DNA of 64,000 nucleotides. Source: a virus. Each line of letters starts with the position of its first letter. Position 1 is the first letter of the stretch. This document shows, piece after piece, positions 45,726-53,821 of the stretch. Made by a program: the position numbers and the translations under genes. The notes under the pieces were generated by a model, which saw nothing but the letters and a program-made list of their open reading frames with translations, ran no database searches and was not told the origin of the DNA. The stretch is taken from positions 1 to 64,000 of IMG/VR virus record IMGVR_UViG_3300012000_000008, one strand, 5' to 3'.

Positions 45726-45842
45726 TTAATATTGTATCAACTTTTTGTTTATAATTTTTTTTACAATGTCTAGAAATAGAAAAGTTATTTTTAACCCCTG
45801 TTAGGTGCTTGATAATTTTGAATTTACAATTAAAATTTAAAT

Positions 45843-45920
45843 GTGCCTGTAGCTCAGTAATTTTAGAGCAATGCCCTTCTAAGGCATAGGTCGTGGGGGA
45901 GGAGCCCACCAGGCACGCCA
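45843..45920 (+). tRNA. tRNA-Arg(UCU) with encoded CCA and aberrant T-loop
   Basis: Acceptor GTGCCTG/CAGGCAC, G73 and genomic CCA (45918-45920). Anticodon loop CTTCTAA (anticodon TCT) reads AGA, the main Arg codon of this genome. The T-stem GTGGG/CCCAC is intact but its loop is GGAGGAG instead of TTCRANY, so tertiary contacts should be altered. Intergenic space on both sides holds nothing else. Confidence 0.85.
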
Positions 45921-45952
45921 TTGATTTTGCATATTTATATATAAATGTTTAT

Positions 45953-46225
45953 ATGTCTGACAGAATAAATAATTTTATGAGAGATTGTGCATGGGTCAGA
46001 GCTGGTTTATATTTTCTAATTGCTGCTATTCCTGCACTCATGGTGGATTTGCAACAATATAAATCTTTTGCTGATATTTCTGACATTGCTTTAGCAGTTA
46101 TAATTGGCAATTTTATTCTGCAAGGTCTCATTGCAGTCAGGGCTTTTATTGACCAATCTTTGAGCCGAGTTCAAAAGGAAAAGAAAGAAAAGAAAGTAGA
46201 ACTCATAAACGAAAAGACTAATTAA
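45953..46225 (+). CDS. Two-TM membrane protein, candidate holin
   Basis: 90 residues from ATG 45953; the longer frame begins inside the tRNA. Hydrophobic segments at about 17-33 (AGLYFLIAAIPALMVDL) and 43-62 (ISDIALAVIIGNFILQGLIAV) and a lysine-rich C-terminal tail (KEKKEKK) are typical of class II holins. It opens the cassette with the lipoproteins and endolysin. Holin assignment is inference. Confidence 0.6.
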   Translation: MSDRINNFMRDCAWVRAGLYFLIAAIPALMVDLQQYKSFADISDIALAVIIGNFILQGLIAVRAFIDQSLSRVQKEKKEKKVELINEKTN

Positions 46226-46231
46226 TTATAT

Positions 46232-46696
46232 ATGAAAAACTTCTTACCTTTTGTTCTCATTCCATTTTTACTTGTTGGATGTGCTACTAATGATGGTGGC
46301 AGTGGTGGTTCTGATGTGGGTGGTACCACCCCTAAGCAAGCAGTAGAGAGTGCATTGCCTTACATTGCTCCTGCTGTGACATTGGCTTGCACAGTGGTAC
46401 TTGAACAAGCAGTTTCTCCTGATGATCGTGTTGAGAAGGCCAACATGATCAATCATGTGGCAACAGTAGTTGAAGGGCTTACCCGTGGTGCTACCCCCAC
46501 TCCTGATCAATTGCAGAAAGCTCTTACTGACTACCTGCCAGTTGAGAAGACTCACTGGGCCAAGTACATCACAGTAGTCAAGGACATATATGCTGCACAA
46601 TTTGCTAAACTAGGTGGTGATGCCAAGCTTGGAGTAGATGTTCTTAATGCTATTGCCAAGGGTTGCAAGACTGCCACAGACGAGTACGTACAGTAA
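46232..46696 (+). CDS. Lipoprotein of the lysis region
   Basis: A 154-residue lipoprotein: MKNFLPFVLIPFLLVGCATN, with lipobox LVGC at residues 14-17, then a Gly-Ser linker. The mature part is helical. Its position before the coiled-coil and second lipoprotein genes suggests envelope disruption, though its function is not known. The stop overlaps the next ATG (TAATG). Confidence 0.75.
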   Translation: MKNFLPFVLIPFLLVGCATNDGGSGGSDVGGTTPKQAVESALPYIAPAVTLACTVVLEQAVSPDDRVEKANMINHVATVVEGLTRGATPTPDQLQKALTDYLPVEKTHWAKYITVVKDIYAAQFAKLGGDAKLGVDVLNAIAKGCKTATDEYVQ

Positions 46697-46893
46697 TGCC
46701 TGGCATAGCTGAAGCAATCATAGGCGCCATTTCTGGGATATTTCAAGCCATAAACAATGTGTTTGGTGCCAAGAATACCAAAGAGATGAAAGACAGGCAA
46801 GTCAAACAGAAAGAAGCTGATCATCAGAATCAATTGGAAAAAGCCATCAAGGAGAAAGACATTGAAACCATTCGTCGTCTTCTTTCTGAGTAG
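46696..46893 (+). CDS. Small amphipathic coiled-coil protein, candidate inner-membrane spanin
   Basis: 65 residues: N-terminal amphipathic or weakly hydrophobic helix (AEAIIGAISGIFQAINNVFG), then a charged coiled coil (KEMKDRQVKQKEADHQ). The next lipoprotein gene starts inside its 3' end, a layout like the nested Rz/Rz1 spanin pair. There is no long TM segment, so the spanin label is tentative. Confidence 0.5.
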   Translation: MPGIAEAIIGAISGIFQAINNVFGAKNTKEMKDRQVKQKEADHQNQLEKAIKEKDIETIRRLLSE

Positions 46894-47278
46894 TTTGCTT
46901 CTAGCTGGGTGCGCTACTGTGACACCAGACAAAGTTAAAGATAATACTGCTTCTTTTGATTCTACTACACCAGCGAATTATGATAATTATAACTCTGGTA
47001 TCATTGGATTCACTGAAGATGGCAGTGGCATTTTAACTTCCTTTGGAGTGCAGAGATATAACAATCTTATCAAAGATTATAAAATCAGATTCAAGGTGAA
47101 CAAAGGTGTAGAATTAAATGAAAATGCAGGCATCTCTGATTATGTGGATAAGAATAAAAATGTACTTGCTAAAATTGACTCTCAGCATTTTGTTTATTAT
47201 GGCATTTTAAATTCATGGAGAAAAGATGGTGTAGAGCCTGATTCATTGTGGGACAAAGCCAAAGAATTAATTAAATGA
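46862..47278 (+). CDS. Lipoprotein with TTG start, candidate outer-membrane spanin
   Basis: A 138-residue lipoprotein read in another frame from a TTG inside the preceding gene (32-nt overlap). The signal peptide MKPFVVFFLSSLLLAGCATV gives lipobox LAGC. No other start is placed before the lipobox that keeps the signal. If the upstream coiled coil is an i-spanin, this is the o-spanin partner. Alternative: a phage envelope lipoprotein with another role. Confidence 0.6.
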   Translation: MKPFVVFFLSSLLLAGCATVTPDKVKDNTASFDSTTPANYDNYNSGIIGFTEDGSGILTSFGVQRYNNLIKDYKIRFKVNKGVELNENAGISDYVDKNKNVLAKIDSQHFVYYGILNSWRKDGVEPDSLWDKAKELIK

Positions 47279-47430
47279 GATATTTTTTAATTTTAATAGC
47301 AATGATGATGGTTTCTTGTTCTCCTGTGCAAGAGTCAAAAGAACACAAAACTAAATATGCTGATGTGCCTACCATGCAGTCAGCAGAAGATGCAAACACT
47401 AAAGACTTTACAGAACAATCATTTAAATAA
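47275..47430 (+). CDS. Third small lipoprotein of the lysis region
   Basis: 51 residues: MRYFLILIAMMMVSCSP, a signal peptide with lipobox VSC, then a hydrophilic tail. ATGA overlap with the previous lipoprotein. It is another candidate o-spanin, and is too short to do more than bridge membranes or bind a partner. Confidence 0.6.
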   Translation: MRYFLILIAMMMVSCSPVQESKEHKTKYADVPTMQSAEDANTKDFTEQSFK

Positions 47431-47436
47431 TAGCAT

Positions 47437-48033
47437 ATGGGATGGTCATCCAGAGACAATAATTTAAGAAGGTCAACACCAAAACCGGTTCCTGCTTCTA
47501 CACCTGCACCTGTGGAGAAAAAACCGGTTACCCCTCCACCTAGTAACATCGCTGTGGATTTATCAGTTTTAGATGAAAGAAGTGCTAAGAATGTAGCAAC
47601 TTTGCATGCAAGAGTGCAGTCTATATTTCGTGATTGGATAGCAGAATGCCAAATTATAGCCAAGGCTCATGGCTATGAATACAAAGCCATTTCTGGTAAT
47701 AGAACTTGGGAAGAACAAGCCAAAATTTATGCACAAGGTAGAACTGCTCCAGGTAAAATAGTTACTAATGCTAAACCCGGGTACAGCAATCATAATTTTG
47801 GCATTGCTGTAGACATGGGTGTTTTTAAAGACGGTAAATATTTGGACGGTAACAACCCTTCAGAAGCAGAAATGTTTCATCGCAAAGCTGCTACCATTGC
47901 TGAGAAATATGGCATAGAGTGGGGAGGCAGTTGGAAGTCCTTCAAAGATTACCCCCACTTTGAATATAAAACTGGCAAAGCATTGGCTCAATTGCGTCAA
48001 TTGGTCACAGAAGGCAAAGACATTTTTGCATAA
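47437..48033 (+). CDS. Endolysin, peptidase M15 (L-Ala-D-Glu/VanY-like)
   Basis: A 198-residue zinc peptidase that cuts peptidoglycan cross-bridges. Zinc ligands are seen in SNHNFGIAVDMG (S-x-H-x-x-G-x-A-x-D: H119 and D126) and DYPHFEY (H174). Before the catalytic domain is a Pro-rich linker (about 15-36). No signal peptide, so export depends on a holin, here probably 45953. It closes the lysis cassette. Confidence 0.92.
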   Translation: MGWSSRDNNLRRSTPKPVPASTPAPVEKKPVTPPPSNIAVDLSVLDERSAKNVATLHARVQSIFRDWIAECQIIAKAHGYEYKAISGNRTWEEQAKIYAQGRTAPGKIVTNAKPGYSNHNFGIAVDMGVFKDGKYLDGNNPSEAEMFHRKAATIAEKYGIEWGGSWKSFKDYPHFEYKTGKALAQLRQLVTEGKDIFA

Positions 48034-48041
48034 GTAATGGT

Positions 48042-48191
48042 GTGACTTTCAAAGATTACTACAAAAAAATAAAGAAAAAAAAGAAAAATACATTGCCTCA
48101 AGCCAACAATACTCACACTGATTCTTCCAACATGCCTGGTACCGCTGCTTTGCCTGCTGCTTCTGCTGGCATGCAACCCAGACTGTCTTGA
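48042..48191 (+). CDS. Small lysine-rich protein of unknown function (GTG start)
   Basis: 49 residues read from a GTG 8 nt after the endolysin stop: a basic N-terminus (YYKKIKKKKK) and a Ser/Ala-rich tail. Codon use is normal for the genome. It overlaps nothing and ends 62 nt before the tmRNA. The start is weakly supported. Confidence 0.4.
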   Translation: MTFKDYYKKIKKKKKNTLPQANNTHTDSSNMPGTAALPAASAGMQPRLS

Positions 48192-48220
48192 TGCATTTAT
48201 GGCTTGATTTTTGCCATGTT

Positions 48221-48232
48221 TATAAATATAAT
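48221..48232 (+). promoter_or_regulatory. TATAAATA/TATAAT promoter before the tmRNA
   Basis: TATAAATATAAT combines the late element (48221-48228) and a sigma70-like -10 (48227-48232), 22 nt before the tmRNA 5' end. A short leader could be removed by RNase P. Confidence 0.5.
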
Positions 48233-48253
48233 TGTGTTGTTCTTTGACATGAT

Positions 48254-48657
48254 GGGCCAGTACATGGAATCGATTGAACTGTGGAATTCATGGACGCAAG
48301 CACTGGGGCATGCCAGTATAAAATAGCAAACAAAATTAAATGCCGAAGATACCTTCGACATGGCCATGAGTCTGGAACAGGCTGATGCAATTCTTGCTCA
48401 GCATGGCTTTGTAGACTCAGAAGCTGAACTCGAGTTAGTTTAACTCGATCGTCTTGTTGTAGATTGAGATTGGTAAAACAAGGCGTGTTACAAATCTCTG
48501 ACTTGGTGTGTTGTGATGGTTATCTGCCAAGCGTATAAAACTATCATATGAAATGCGTTTAGCTTGGTTGCATGCATTTTGAATTTTAACCAAGATAAGC
48601 TTGTAGAGTCAATGAATGAAATTGTTCAAGACGTGGGTTCAAATCCCACCTGGTCCA
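48254..48657 (+). ncRNA. ssrA: tmRNA (transfer-messenger RNA)
   Basis: A 404-nt molecule that rescues stalled ribosomes. Acceptor GGGCCAG/CTGGTCC has the G3-U70 wobble that AlaRS requires, A73, and T-arm GTGGG-TTCAAAT-CCCAC; CCA is not encoded. The 5' part TGGAATCGA matches the conserved UGGAUUCGA. The long helix H2 pairs TTGAAC...GCAAGC with GCTTG...GTTCAA. Pseudoknot 1: stem ACTGG/CCAGT, its loop GGCAT pairs ATGCC 48340-48344, with an A-rich connector. A hairpin CGAGTTA-GTT-TAACTCG (48431-48447) holds a stop codon, as H5 does in E. coli. SmpB is not encoded here. Confidence 0.93.
48357..48443 (+). other. Candidate tmRNA tag reading frame
   Basis: Twelve nt after pseudoknot 1 a frame opens at GAC 48357 and runs 28 codons to TAA 48441 inside the H5-like hairpin. 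It begins DMAMSLEQAD and ends SEAELELV, unlike the ...LAA ending of known degron tags. Resume-codon frame is the least certain point: with an 11-nt gap the tag would be 9 residues and stop at 48385. Confidence 0.45.
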
Positions 48658-48680
48658 CATGAAAATATATGTGTTGATAA

Positions 48681-49490
48681 ATGCTTGCAATGCATTATAA
48701 TAATAATGTGAAAGAAGTATTTTTTATTAATGGCATGCCTCGCTCAGGCAGCACTTTGCTTTGCAACATTCTGGCTCAAAATCCAGATTTCCATGTGACA
48801 CCCACCAGTGGTCTGAGTGAAATGATCAGAGGCATTCATCAATTCTGGAAACAAAACCCAGTAATCAAAGCTTCTGAAACACCAGAAAAACAATTGCAAA
48901 TCATCAAAGATCTTTTTCAAAGCTATCACTCTGACACAGAACGCCCTGTGGTGTTCAACAAGAGCAGAGGATGGTCATCTATGATTGAACTGGTGGAAAA
49001 TGCTTTGGATCGTCCCATTAAAATTTTAACCACCACCAGAAGAATCACATGCATTCTATCATCTTTGGAAAAATTGTACCGCAAAGAAATAAAGCTTGTT
49101 AATAGTCCCATGGAAATTGGTCCCATGATGGCTACCCTGGAAGGCAGAATTACCATGTGGACCAATCAAGATGGACTGGTGGGAGGCACATTCAATACCA
49201 TCAGAGATGCATGCATGAGGGGCCACCGAGACAAGTTTCATTTTGTAGATTTTGAAGAACTCACATCCACACCCAAGAGAGTCATGCAATCTGTGTACAA
49301 GTTTCTGGACAGAGACTATTATGACCATGACTTCAATAACATTGCTCAATACACCAAAGAGAATGATGCAGAGCATGGATTCACAGATTTGCATACTATT
49401 CGGCCTGAAATCAAGCCGGTCAAAGATGATAGCAAAGAAATATTGGGTCATTTGCATGAAAATTTTAAAAATTTTCACTTTAATTTTTAA
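48681..49490 (+). CDS. Sulfotransferase
   Basis: A 269-residue PAPS-dependent sulfotransferase. The 5'-phosphosulfate loop is NGMPRSGSTLLCNIL (about 18-32), with the R-S-G-S/T core; the 3'-phosphate-binding Arg/Ser region lies further on (TTRRITCILSSLEKL). It would transfer sulfate to a glycan or small molecule, so it fits the sugar genes elsewhere. The 5' end has two starts: ATG 48681 and GTG 48708; the second starts just before the motif. Confidence 0.88.
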   Translation: MLAMHYNNNVKEVFFINGMPRSGSTLLCNILAQNPDFHVTPTSGLSEMIRGIHQFWKQNPVIKASETPEKQLQIIKDLFQSYHSDTERPVVFNKSRGWSSMIELVENALDRPIKILTTTRRITCILSSLEKLYRKEIKLVNSPMEIGPMMATLEGRITMWTNQDGLVGGTFNTIRDACMRGHRDKFHFVDFEELTSTPKRVMQSVYKFLDRDYYDHDFNNIAQYTKENDAEHGFTDLHTIRPEIKPVKDDSKEILGHLHENFKNFHFNF

Positions 49491-49498
49491 AATAAAAC

Positions 49499-49506
49499 AT
49501 AAATAA
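49499..49506 (+). promoter_or_regulatory. Late-type promoter ATAAATAA
   Basis: ATAAATAA ending 4 nt before ATG 49511. Confidence 0.5.
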
Positions 49507-49510
49507 CTAT

Positions 49511-49801
49511 ATGAGCGAAAGAACTAAAGTAGATGTACTATTTGACAGTGTTTACACTATCAACCAAGTATTGGGCAATGAAAACAAAGGTGATGGTCAA
49601 AGAGGCGCACTCAAGGCCAATGTTGACTACATCAAGCATTGCTTGAAAAAAGAGGAATACACTCAGGTGCTAACAACTGAACAGACACAAGCTCTTAACA
49701 AAGCTGTTGCAGATGCAGAAGCTAAGATTGCTACTCTGCCTGTGCCAGAAGATGAAGCTAAGCGCGCTGAAAAACAAGCTCAGTTCAAGCCCAAAGCCTG
49801 A
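49511..49801 (+). CDS. Small protein of unknown function
   Basis: 96 residues, helical and charged (EQTQALNKAVADAEAKIATL), with a late promoter octamer. No family recognised. It precedes a GT9-like gene by 12 nt. Confidence 0.6.
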   Translation: MSERTKVDVLFDSVYTINQVLGNENKGDGQRGALKANVDYIKHCLKKEEYTQVLTTEQTQALNKAVADAEAKIATLPVPEDEAKRAEKQAQFKPKA

Positions 49802-49813
49802 GTATAACACTGC

Positions 49814-50710
49814 ATGTATAGTATCCTGCACGTAGAAGGCGGCGCTGGAAAAAATATTGTGGCCACCAATGTGGTCAGGAACATCAAAAAAACACATCCA
49901 GACAGAAAGCTGGTGGTTGTAGCACCATATCCTGAGGTGTTTTTGCACAATCCTCATGTGCATCGTGTATATAAGACTGGTGTGTGTCCTTATTTTTACG
50001 AAGATTACATTCAAAACAAAGATACTCTGGTGTTTAAGCATGAACCATACAACAGCAATGATGTTATTACTAGAAAATGCAGCTTAGCACAAGCATGGTG
50101 TCAAAGCTTAGGGTTGGAATTGGATAGAAATGCACCTGAATTATTTTTTAATAACATTGAAAGACAAAACAGCAATGTCTTATTGAATCAAATCAACACA
50201 GACAAACCCATTATTGCACTGCAGATCAATGGAGGCATGGGCAACAAACAGAACCAAATTAATTTTAATTGGTTCAGAGATTTGCCTCCTTTCTATGCAC
50301 AAGCTTTGATCAATCAATATGCAGATCGTTTCACTTTTGTGCAAATCAAGAATTCTCACCAAGTAGCTTTGCAAGGTGCATTGCAAGTGGATTTGTCTTT
50401 GAGAGAAATATTCTTAATTTTAGCTCAATGCAAGGGTGCTATTGGCATTGATTCAGTGGTGCAGCATGCCATGGCTGCTTTTGGTAAATCGAGCTTGGTT
50501 TTTTGGATCGGCAACAACCCCACAGTTTTTGGTTACGATATGCACACCAACATGGTTGCCAATGTGCCTGCTGCTGATAATCTGGAAAGTTATCTGGACC
50601 CTTACCCTCTTAATACTCATGGGCATCAGTGCCCTGCTGGCTACCGCATGGTGGATTTGTTTGATGCCAAGGAAATTATTAGTAATTTTGAAAAATTATT
50701 TTTGGCTTAA
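49814..50710 (+). CDS. GT9-like glycosyltransferase (heptosyltransferase family)
   Basis: A 298-residue GT-B protein. HVEGGAGKNIVATNVVR (about 6-22) is like the N-terminal GGxGD/E loop, and AIGIDSVVQHAMAAFGKSSLVFWIGNNPTVFGY (about 213-245) matches the GT9 C-terminal donor site (D-S-x-x-x-H-x-A/M-A). The acceptor is unknown; GT9 enzymes usually add heptose to LPS core. Its stop shares TTAA with the fibre gene's stop. Confidence 0.7.
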   Translation: MYSILHVEGGAGKNIVATNVVRNIKKTHPDRKLVVVAPYPEVFLHNPHVHRVYKTGVCPYFYEDYIQNKDTLVFKHEPYNSNDVITRKCSLAQAWCQSLGLELDRNAPELFFNNIERQNSNVLLNQINTDKPIIALQINGGMGNKQNQINFNWFRDLPPFYAQALINQYADRFTFVQIKNSHQVALQGALQVDLSLREIFLILAQCKGAIGIDSVVQHAMAAFGKSSLVFWIGNNPTVFGYDMHTNMVANVPAADNLESYLDPYPLNTHGHQCPAGYRMVDLFDAKEIISNFEKLFLA

Positions 50711-53700
50711 ACGCTGTTGAATTGTATTTTTCGCAAAGTGCCATTCAAATTGATTACTAGCCAGCCAGCTGCTGCACCTGCTGTAGCTGTGGTGCTCAAT
50801 GGCCATGTGGTGCTGCCCATGGCCCATTGATTGCTGGCAGTTGCAGTAGCAAATGCACCCATGGCAATGACACCAGACAAACTGCCAGTAGACACATTGG
50901 CTTGATTGCCAATGATAACATTATTAGACCCTATGGTGTTGGTGCACCCTGCGCTCAATCCCAAGAAATTGTTACCATTGCCTGAAGTATTGCAGAGACC
51001 AGCTACTCGACCCAAGAAATTGTTATCATTGCCTGTGGTGTTGCAACGGCCAGCTGCATATCCAAAGAAATTGTTGTTATTGCCTGTGGTGTTACAAAAG
51101 CCAGCACTTCTTCCCATGAAATTGTTGCAACTGCCTGCATTGTTATTGTAGCCAGCACGTCTTCCTAGAAAATTGTTGTCATTGCCTGTGCAGCTGTTAC
51201 GACCAGCTCTGTATCCAAAGAAATTGTTGTAAGCACCTGTGGTGTTGCTAAAGCCAGCACTTGGTCCCAAGAAATTGTTGTTACCGCCTGTGCAGTTGTT
51301 ACGGCCAGCCGCATATCCAAAGAAATTGTTGTTATTGCCTGTGGTGTTACAAAAGCCAGCATATCTTCCCATGAAGATATTGGCACCGCCTGTGCAGTTG
51401 TTACGGCCAGCACGGTATCCAACAAAGATATTGTTGTTACCACTTGTGTTACAAAACCCTGCACGGTATCCTAAGAAATTGTTGCTGCTACCAGTGCAGT
51501 TATTATAGCCAGCACCATCACCAAAGAAATTGTTATTTCTGCCTGTGGTATTGCTACATCCAGCATTTCTTCCCAAGAAATTGTTGTAACGGCCTGTGGT
51601 GTTGGAACGGCCAGCATATCTGCCTAAGAAATTGTTGTAACTGCCTGTGCAGTTGCAGTAGCCAGCATCATATCCAAAGAAATTGTTGTGGTTGCCTGTG
51701 CAGTTGCAATAACCAGCAAATCTTCCCAAGAAATTGTTGTGGTTGCCTGTGGTATTGCCAAAGCCAGCATTGTTTCCAAAGAAATTGTTGTGGCTGCCTG
51801 TGGTGTTGTTACGGCCAGCAACGAATCCCAAGAAATTGTTCGAGTTACCTATGGTGTTGCTATAGCCAGCAATTCTTCCCAAGAAATTGTTGCCACTGCC
51901 TGAGGTTAATGCATTACCAGCACTCAATCCAAATACAAAATTATGACTGCCCGTAGCATTATTGTTACCTGTGGTACTATCACCAATGAATACGTTAGGA
52001 CCTGGGTTAGTACCTTTTAATGTTCTTATAGATATATCTGCAGAAGATAATACTATTTGATTGGTTTGGGTGGCTATGGCTCTTGTACCAAGAACTATGA
52101 CCCCTGACAGACTGCCAGTACTAACGTTAGCACCATTGCCAATGATAACATTATTAGACCCTATAGTGTTGGTGCTCCCTGCATTTAATCCCAAGAAATT
52201 GTTGTCATTGCCTGTGCAGTTGCAATAGCCAGCACGGTATCCCAAGAAATTGTTGCTATTGCCTGTGGAGTTGCAGTAGCCAGCACGGTATCCCAAGAAA
52301 TTGTTGTAACGGCCTGTGGTATTATATTTACCAGCACTTTGTCCTATGAAATTGTTGTGACTGCCTGTGGTGTTGCTACGGCCAGCATTACCTCCAAAGA
52401 AATTGTTGCTACCGCCTGTGGTGTTGGAAAAGCCAGCATATCTGCCCAAGAAATTATTGTAACTGCCTGTGGTGTTGCAGTAGCCAGCATATCTGCCCAA
52501 GAAATTATTGTAACTGCCTGTGGTGTTGCAGTAGCCAGCACGACTTCCCAAGAAACTATTAAAGTTGCCTGTGGTGTTGTAAAAGCCAGCATGGAATCCA
52601 AAGAAATTGTTGTTACTGCCTGTGGTGTTAAATGCACCTGCTGCTATTCCCAAGAAATTGTTGTAATTGCCTGTGGTGTTAGATGCACCTGCTGCAGGCC
52701 CCAAGAAGTTATTGCCACTGCCACTGTAATTGGAAAAACCAGCATTGCACCCCAAAAAGTTATTAAAAGAACCAACATTATTTGCCCGGCCAGCATTTTC
52801 ACCCAAGAAATTGTTAAAACCACCAGAACTAAGCCCATTGCCCGCACTCAATCCAACTGCAAAATTGCCAGTTTGACTTGCATTACCATTGCCTGCAGCA
52901 GTACCAATGAAAACGTTTTGCAATGCATCACTTGCAAACCTGGTGGTTAGCAAATACAAATCAGTGGCACTCAAGCTGGTGGTGCTCAAACCGCTGGCCA
53001 ATGTTAAATTGCCACCAATGTACACATCACCTGCAGAATTTACAGAAAAGGCAGTGGCGCTGAATGGATTGCCTATGGTAGTATTATTGAACAGATAAAT
53101 GCCACCAGAAGCAAATGCATTTATGGAGTTATTAGCAAAAGAAGAACTGTTCAATGCATTTGTATTGGCAGATATGACTGTAGACCCCGGATGCACTGCA
53201 TTGGCTTGCTTGCCAATGGCTGTACTATTGAATGCTGTAGCATTGGAATCAATGCCTTGTGCATAAGCATAATTTCCAGATGCAACAGAATTATAACCTT
53301 GTGCATGAGATCCTGTGCCAGATGCCAATGTGAACACTCCCTCTGAATGAGAACCTACACCTGTTGCAGAAGTATTGAACCCTTGCGCTACTGTATTAAA
53401 ATTAGTAGCTGTATTGTCAAAAAACTCAACTTGAAGGTTGTTTTTTATTTTGAGTGACACATCATTGTCATCATAAAATACTGCCACAGGCTGTGCTCCT
53501 GTTTGTTTGACTGTGAGTGCAGGGCCTGTTCCAGTGTTAACCACACTCAATGCACTGGTGACTGAAACAATGGTATCAATGTAAGAGAAATCACCCAAAG
53601 CTGTCAAGCTGCCAGCAATCAAAGCATTGCCTCCTACAAACAAATTGTTAGAAGCAGAAAGACTGCCAGCCAGGTGAAAATCACCCAAAAATGGTTCACT

Positions 53701-53805
53701 TGCTGAAGCTATGGGATCAGATGCAGAATCTGGATAGCCTGCTGAAGCATTGGTATGGTGACCTCTTCTGTGTAGTTTGTTATGAAAGCGAGCATTTCCT
53801 GCCAT
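50707..53805 (-). CDS. Repeat fibre protein with about 32 copies of a 17-residue unit
   Basis: A 1032-residue protein. After an Ala/Ser-rich N-terminus with YadA-head-like strands (about 140-300), it has 13 then 19 units of the type NNFLGxxAGxxNTTGxx (17 residues, 51 bp), each block closed by the same cap SNNVIIGNxANVSTGSLSGVI. The two blocks are copies of one module. The structure should be a long beta-roll or beta-helix, likely trimeric and surface-exposed. Late promoter octamer at 53812. Cys occurs within many units (AGYCNTTG). Function unknown; attachment is likely. Confidence 0.7.
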   Translation of the reverse strand: MAGNARFHNKLHRRGHHTNASAGYPDSASDPIASASEPFLGDFHLAGSLSASNNLFVGGNALIAGSLTALGDFSYIDTIVSVTSALSVVNTGTGPALTVKQTGAQPVAVFYDDNDVSLKIKNNLQVEFFDNTATNFNTVAQGFNTSATGVGSHSEGVFTLASGTGSHAQGYNSVASGNYAYAQGIDSNATAFNSTAIGKQANAVHPGSTVISANTNALNSSSFANNSINAFASGGIYLFNNTTIGNPFSATAFSVNSAGDVYIGGNLTLASGLSTTSLSATDLYLLTTRFASDALQNVFIGTAAGNGNASQTGNFAVGLSAGNGLSSGGFNNFLGENAGRANNVGSFNNFLGCNAGFSNYSGSGNNFLGPAAGASNTTGNYNNFLGIAAGAFNTTGSNNNFFGFHAGFYNTTGNFNSFLGSRAGYCNTTGSYNNFLGRYAGYCNTTGSYNNFLGRYAGFSNTTGGSNNFFGGNAGRSNTTGSHNNFIGQSAGKYNTTGRYNNFLGYRAGYCNSTGNSNNFLGYRAGYCNCTGNDNNFLGLNAGSTNTIGSNNVIIGNGANVSTGSLSGVIVLGTRAIATQTNQIVLSSADISIRTLKGTNPGPNVFIGDSTTGNNNATGSHNFVFGLSAGNALTSGSGNNFLGRIAGYSNTIGNSNNFLGFVAGRNNTTGSHNNFFGNNAGFGNTTGNHNNFLGRFAGYCNCTGNHNNFFGYDAGYCNCTGSYNNFLGRYAGRSNTTGRYNNFLGRNAGCSNTTGRNNNFFGDGAGYNNCTGSSNNFLGYRAGFCNTSGNNNIFVGYRAGRNNCTGGANIFMGRYAGFCNTTGNNNNFFGYAAGRNNCTGGNNNFLGPSAGFSNTTGAYNNFFGYRAGRNSCTGNDNNFLGRRAGYNNNAGSCNNFMGRSAGFCNTTGNNNNFFGYAAGRCNTTGNDNNFLGRVAGLCNTSGNGNNFLGLSAGCTNTIGSNNVIIGNQANVSTGSLSGVIAMGAFATATASNQWAMGSTTWPLSTTATAGAAAGWLVINLNGTLRKIQFNSV
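50930..51910 (-). repeat. 51-bp tandem repeats, block 2 (19 units)
   Basis: Degenerate 51-bp units coding NNFLG-x-x-AG-x-x-NTTG; the C-terminal block of the fibre gene. Confidence 0.85.
52150..52840 (-). repeat. 51-bp tandem repeats, block 1 (13 units)
   Basis: Same unit as in block 2, upstream in the gene and separated from it by a cap plus an 85-residue linker. Confidence 0.85.
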
Positions 53806-53811
53806 ATAATA

Positions 53812-53819
53812 TTATTTAT
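53812..53819 (-). promoter_or_regulatory. Late-type promoter ATAAATAA (minus)
   Basis: ATAAATAA on the minus strand ending 6 nt before the fibre ATG at 53805; it fills the 16-bp gap after the preceding gene. Confidence 0.5.
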
Positions 53820-53821
53820 TA

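Noticed and set aside
45893-45952. N-terminal extension of the holin-like protein into tRNA-Arg
   Set aside because: It would start inside the tRNA; the later ATG at 45953 gives a normal membrane protein.
48633-48657. A lone tRNA 3' half (T-arm and acceptor)
   Set aside because: The 5' acceptor strand is 370 nt upstream with all tmRNA elements between, so it is the tRNA-like end of ssrA.
50930-52840. CRISPR-like array
   Set aside because: The repeats are degenerate, code in frame for a 17-residue unit, and lack unique spacers.
50906-53098. Many open frames on the plus strand across the repeat fibre
   Set aside because: They are complements of the 51-bp repeats; the minus frame has the motif logic, promoter and full length.
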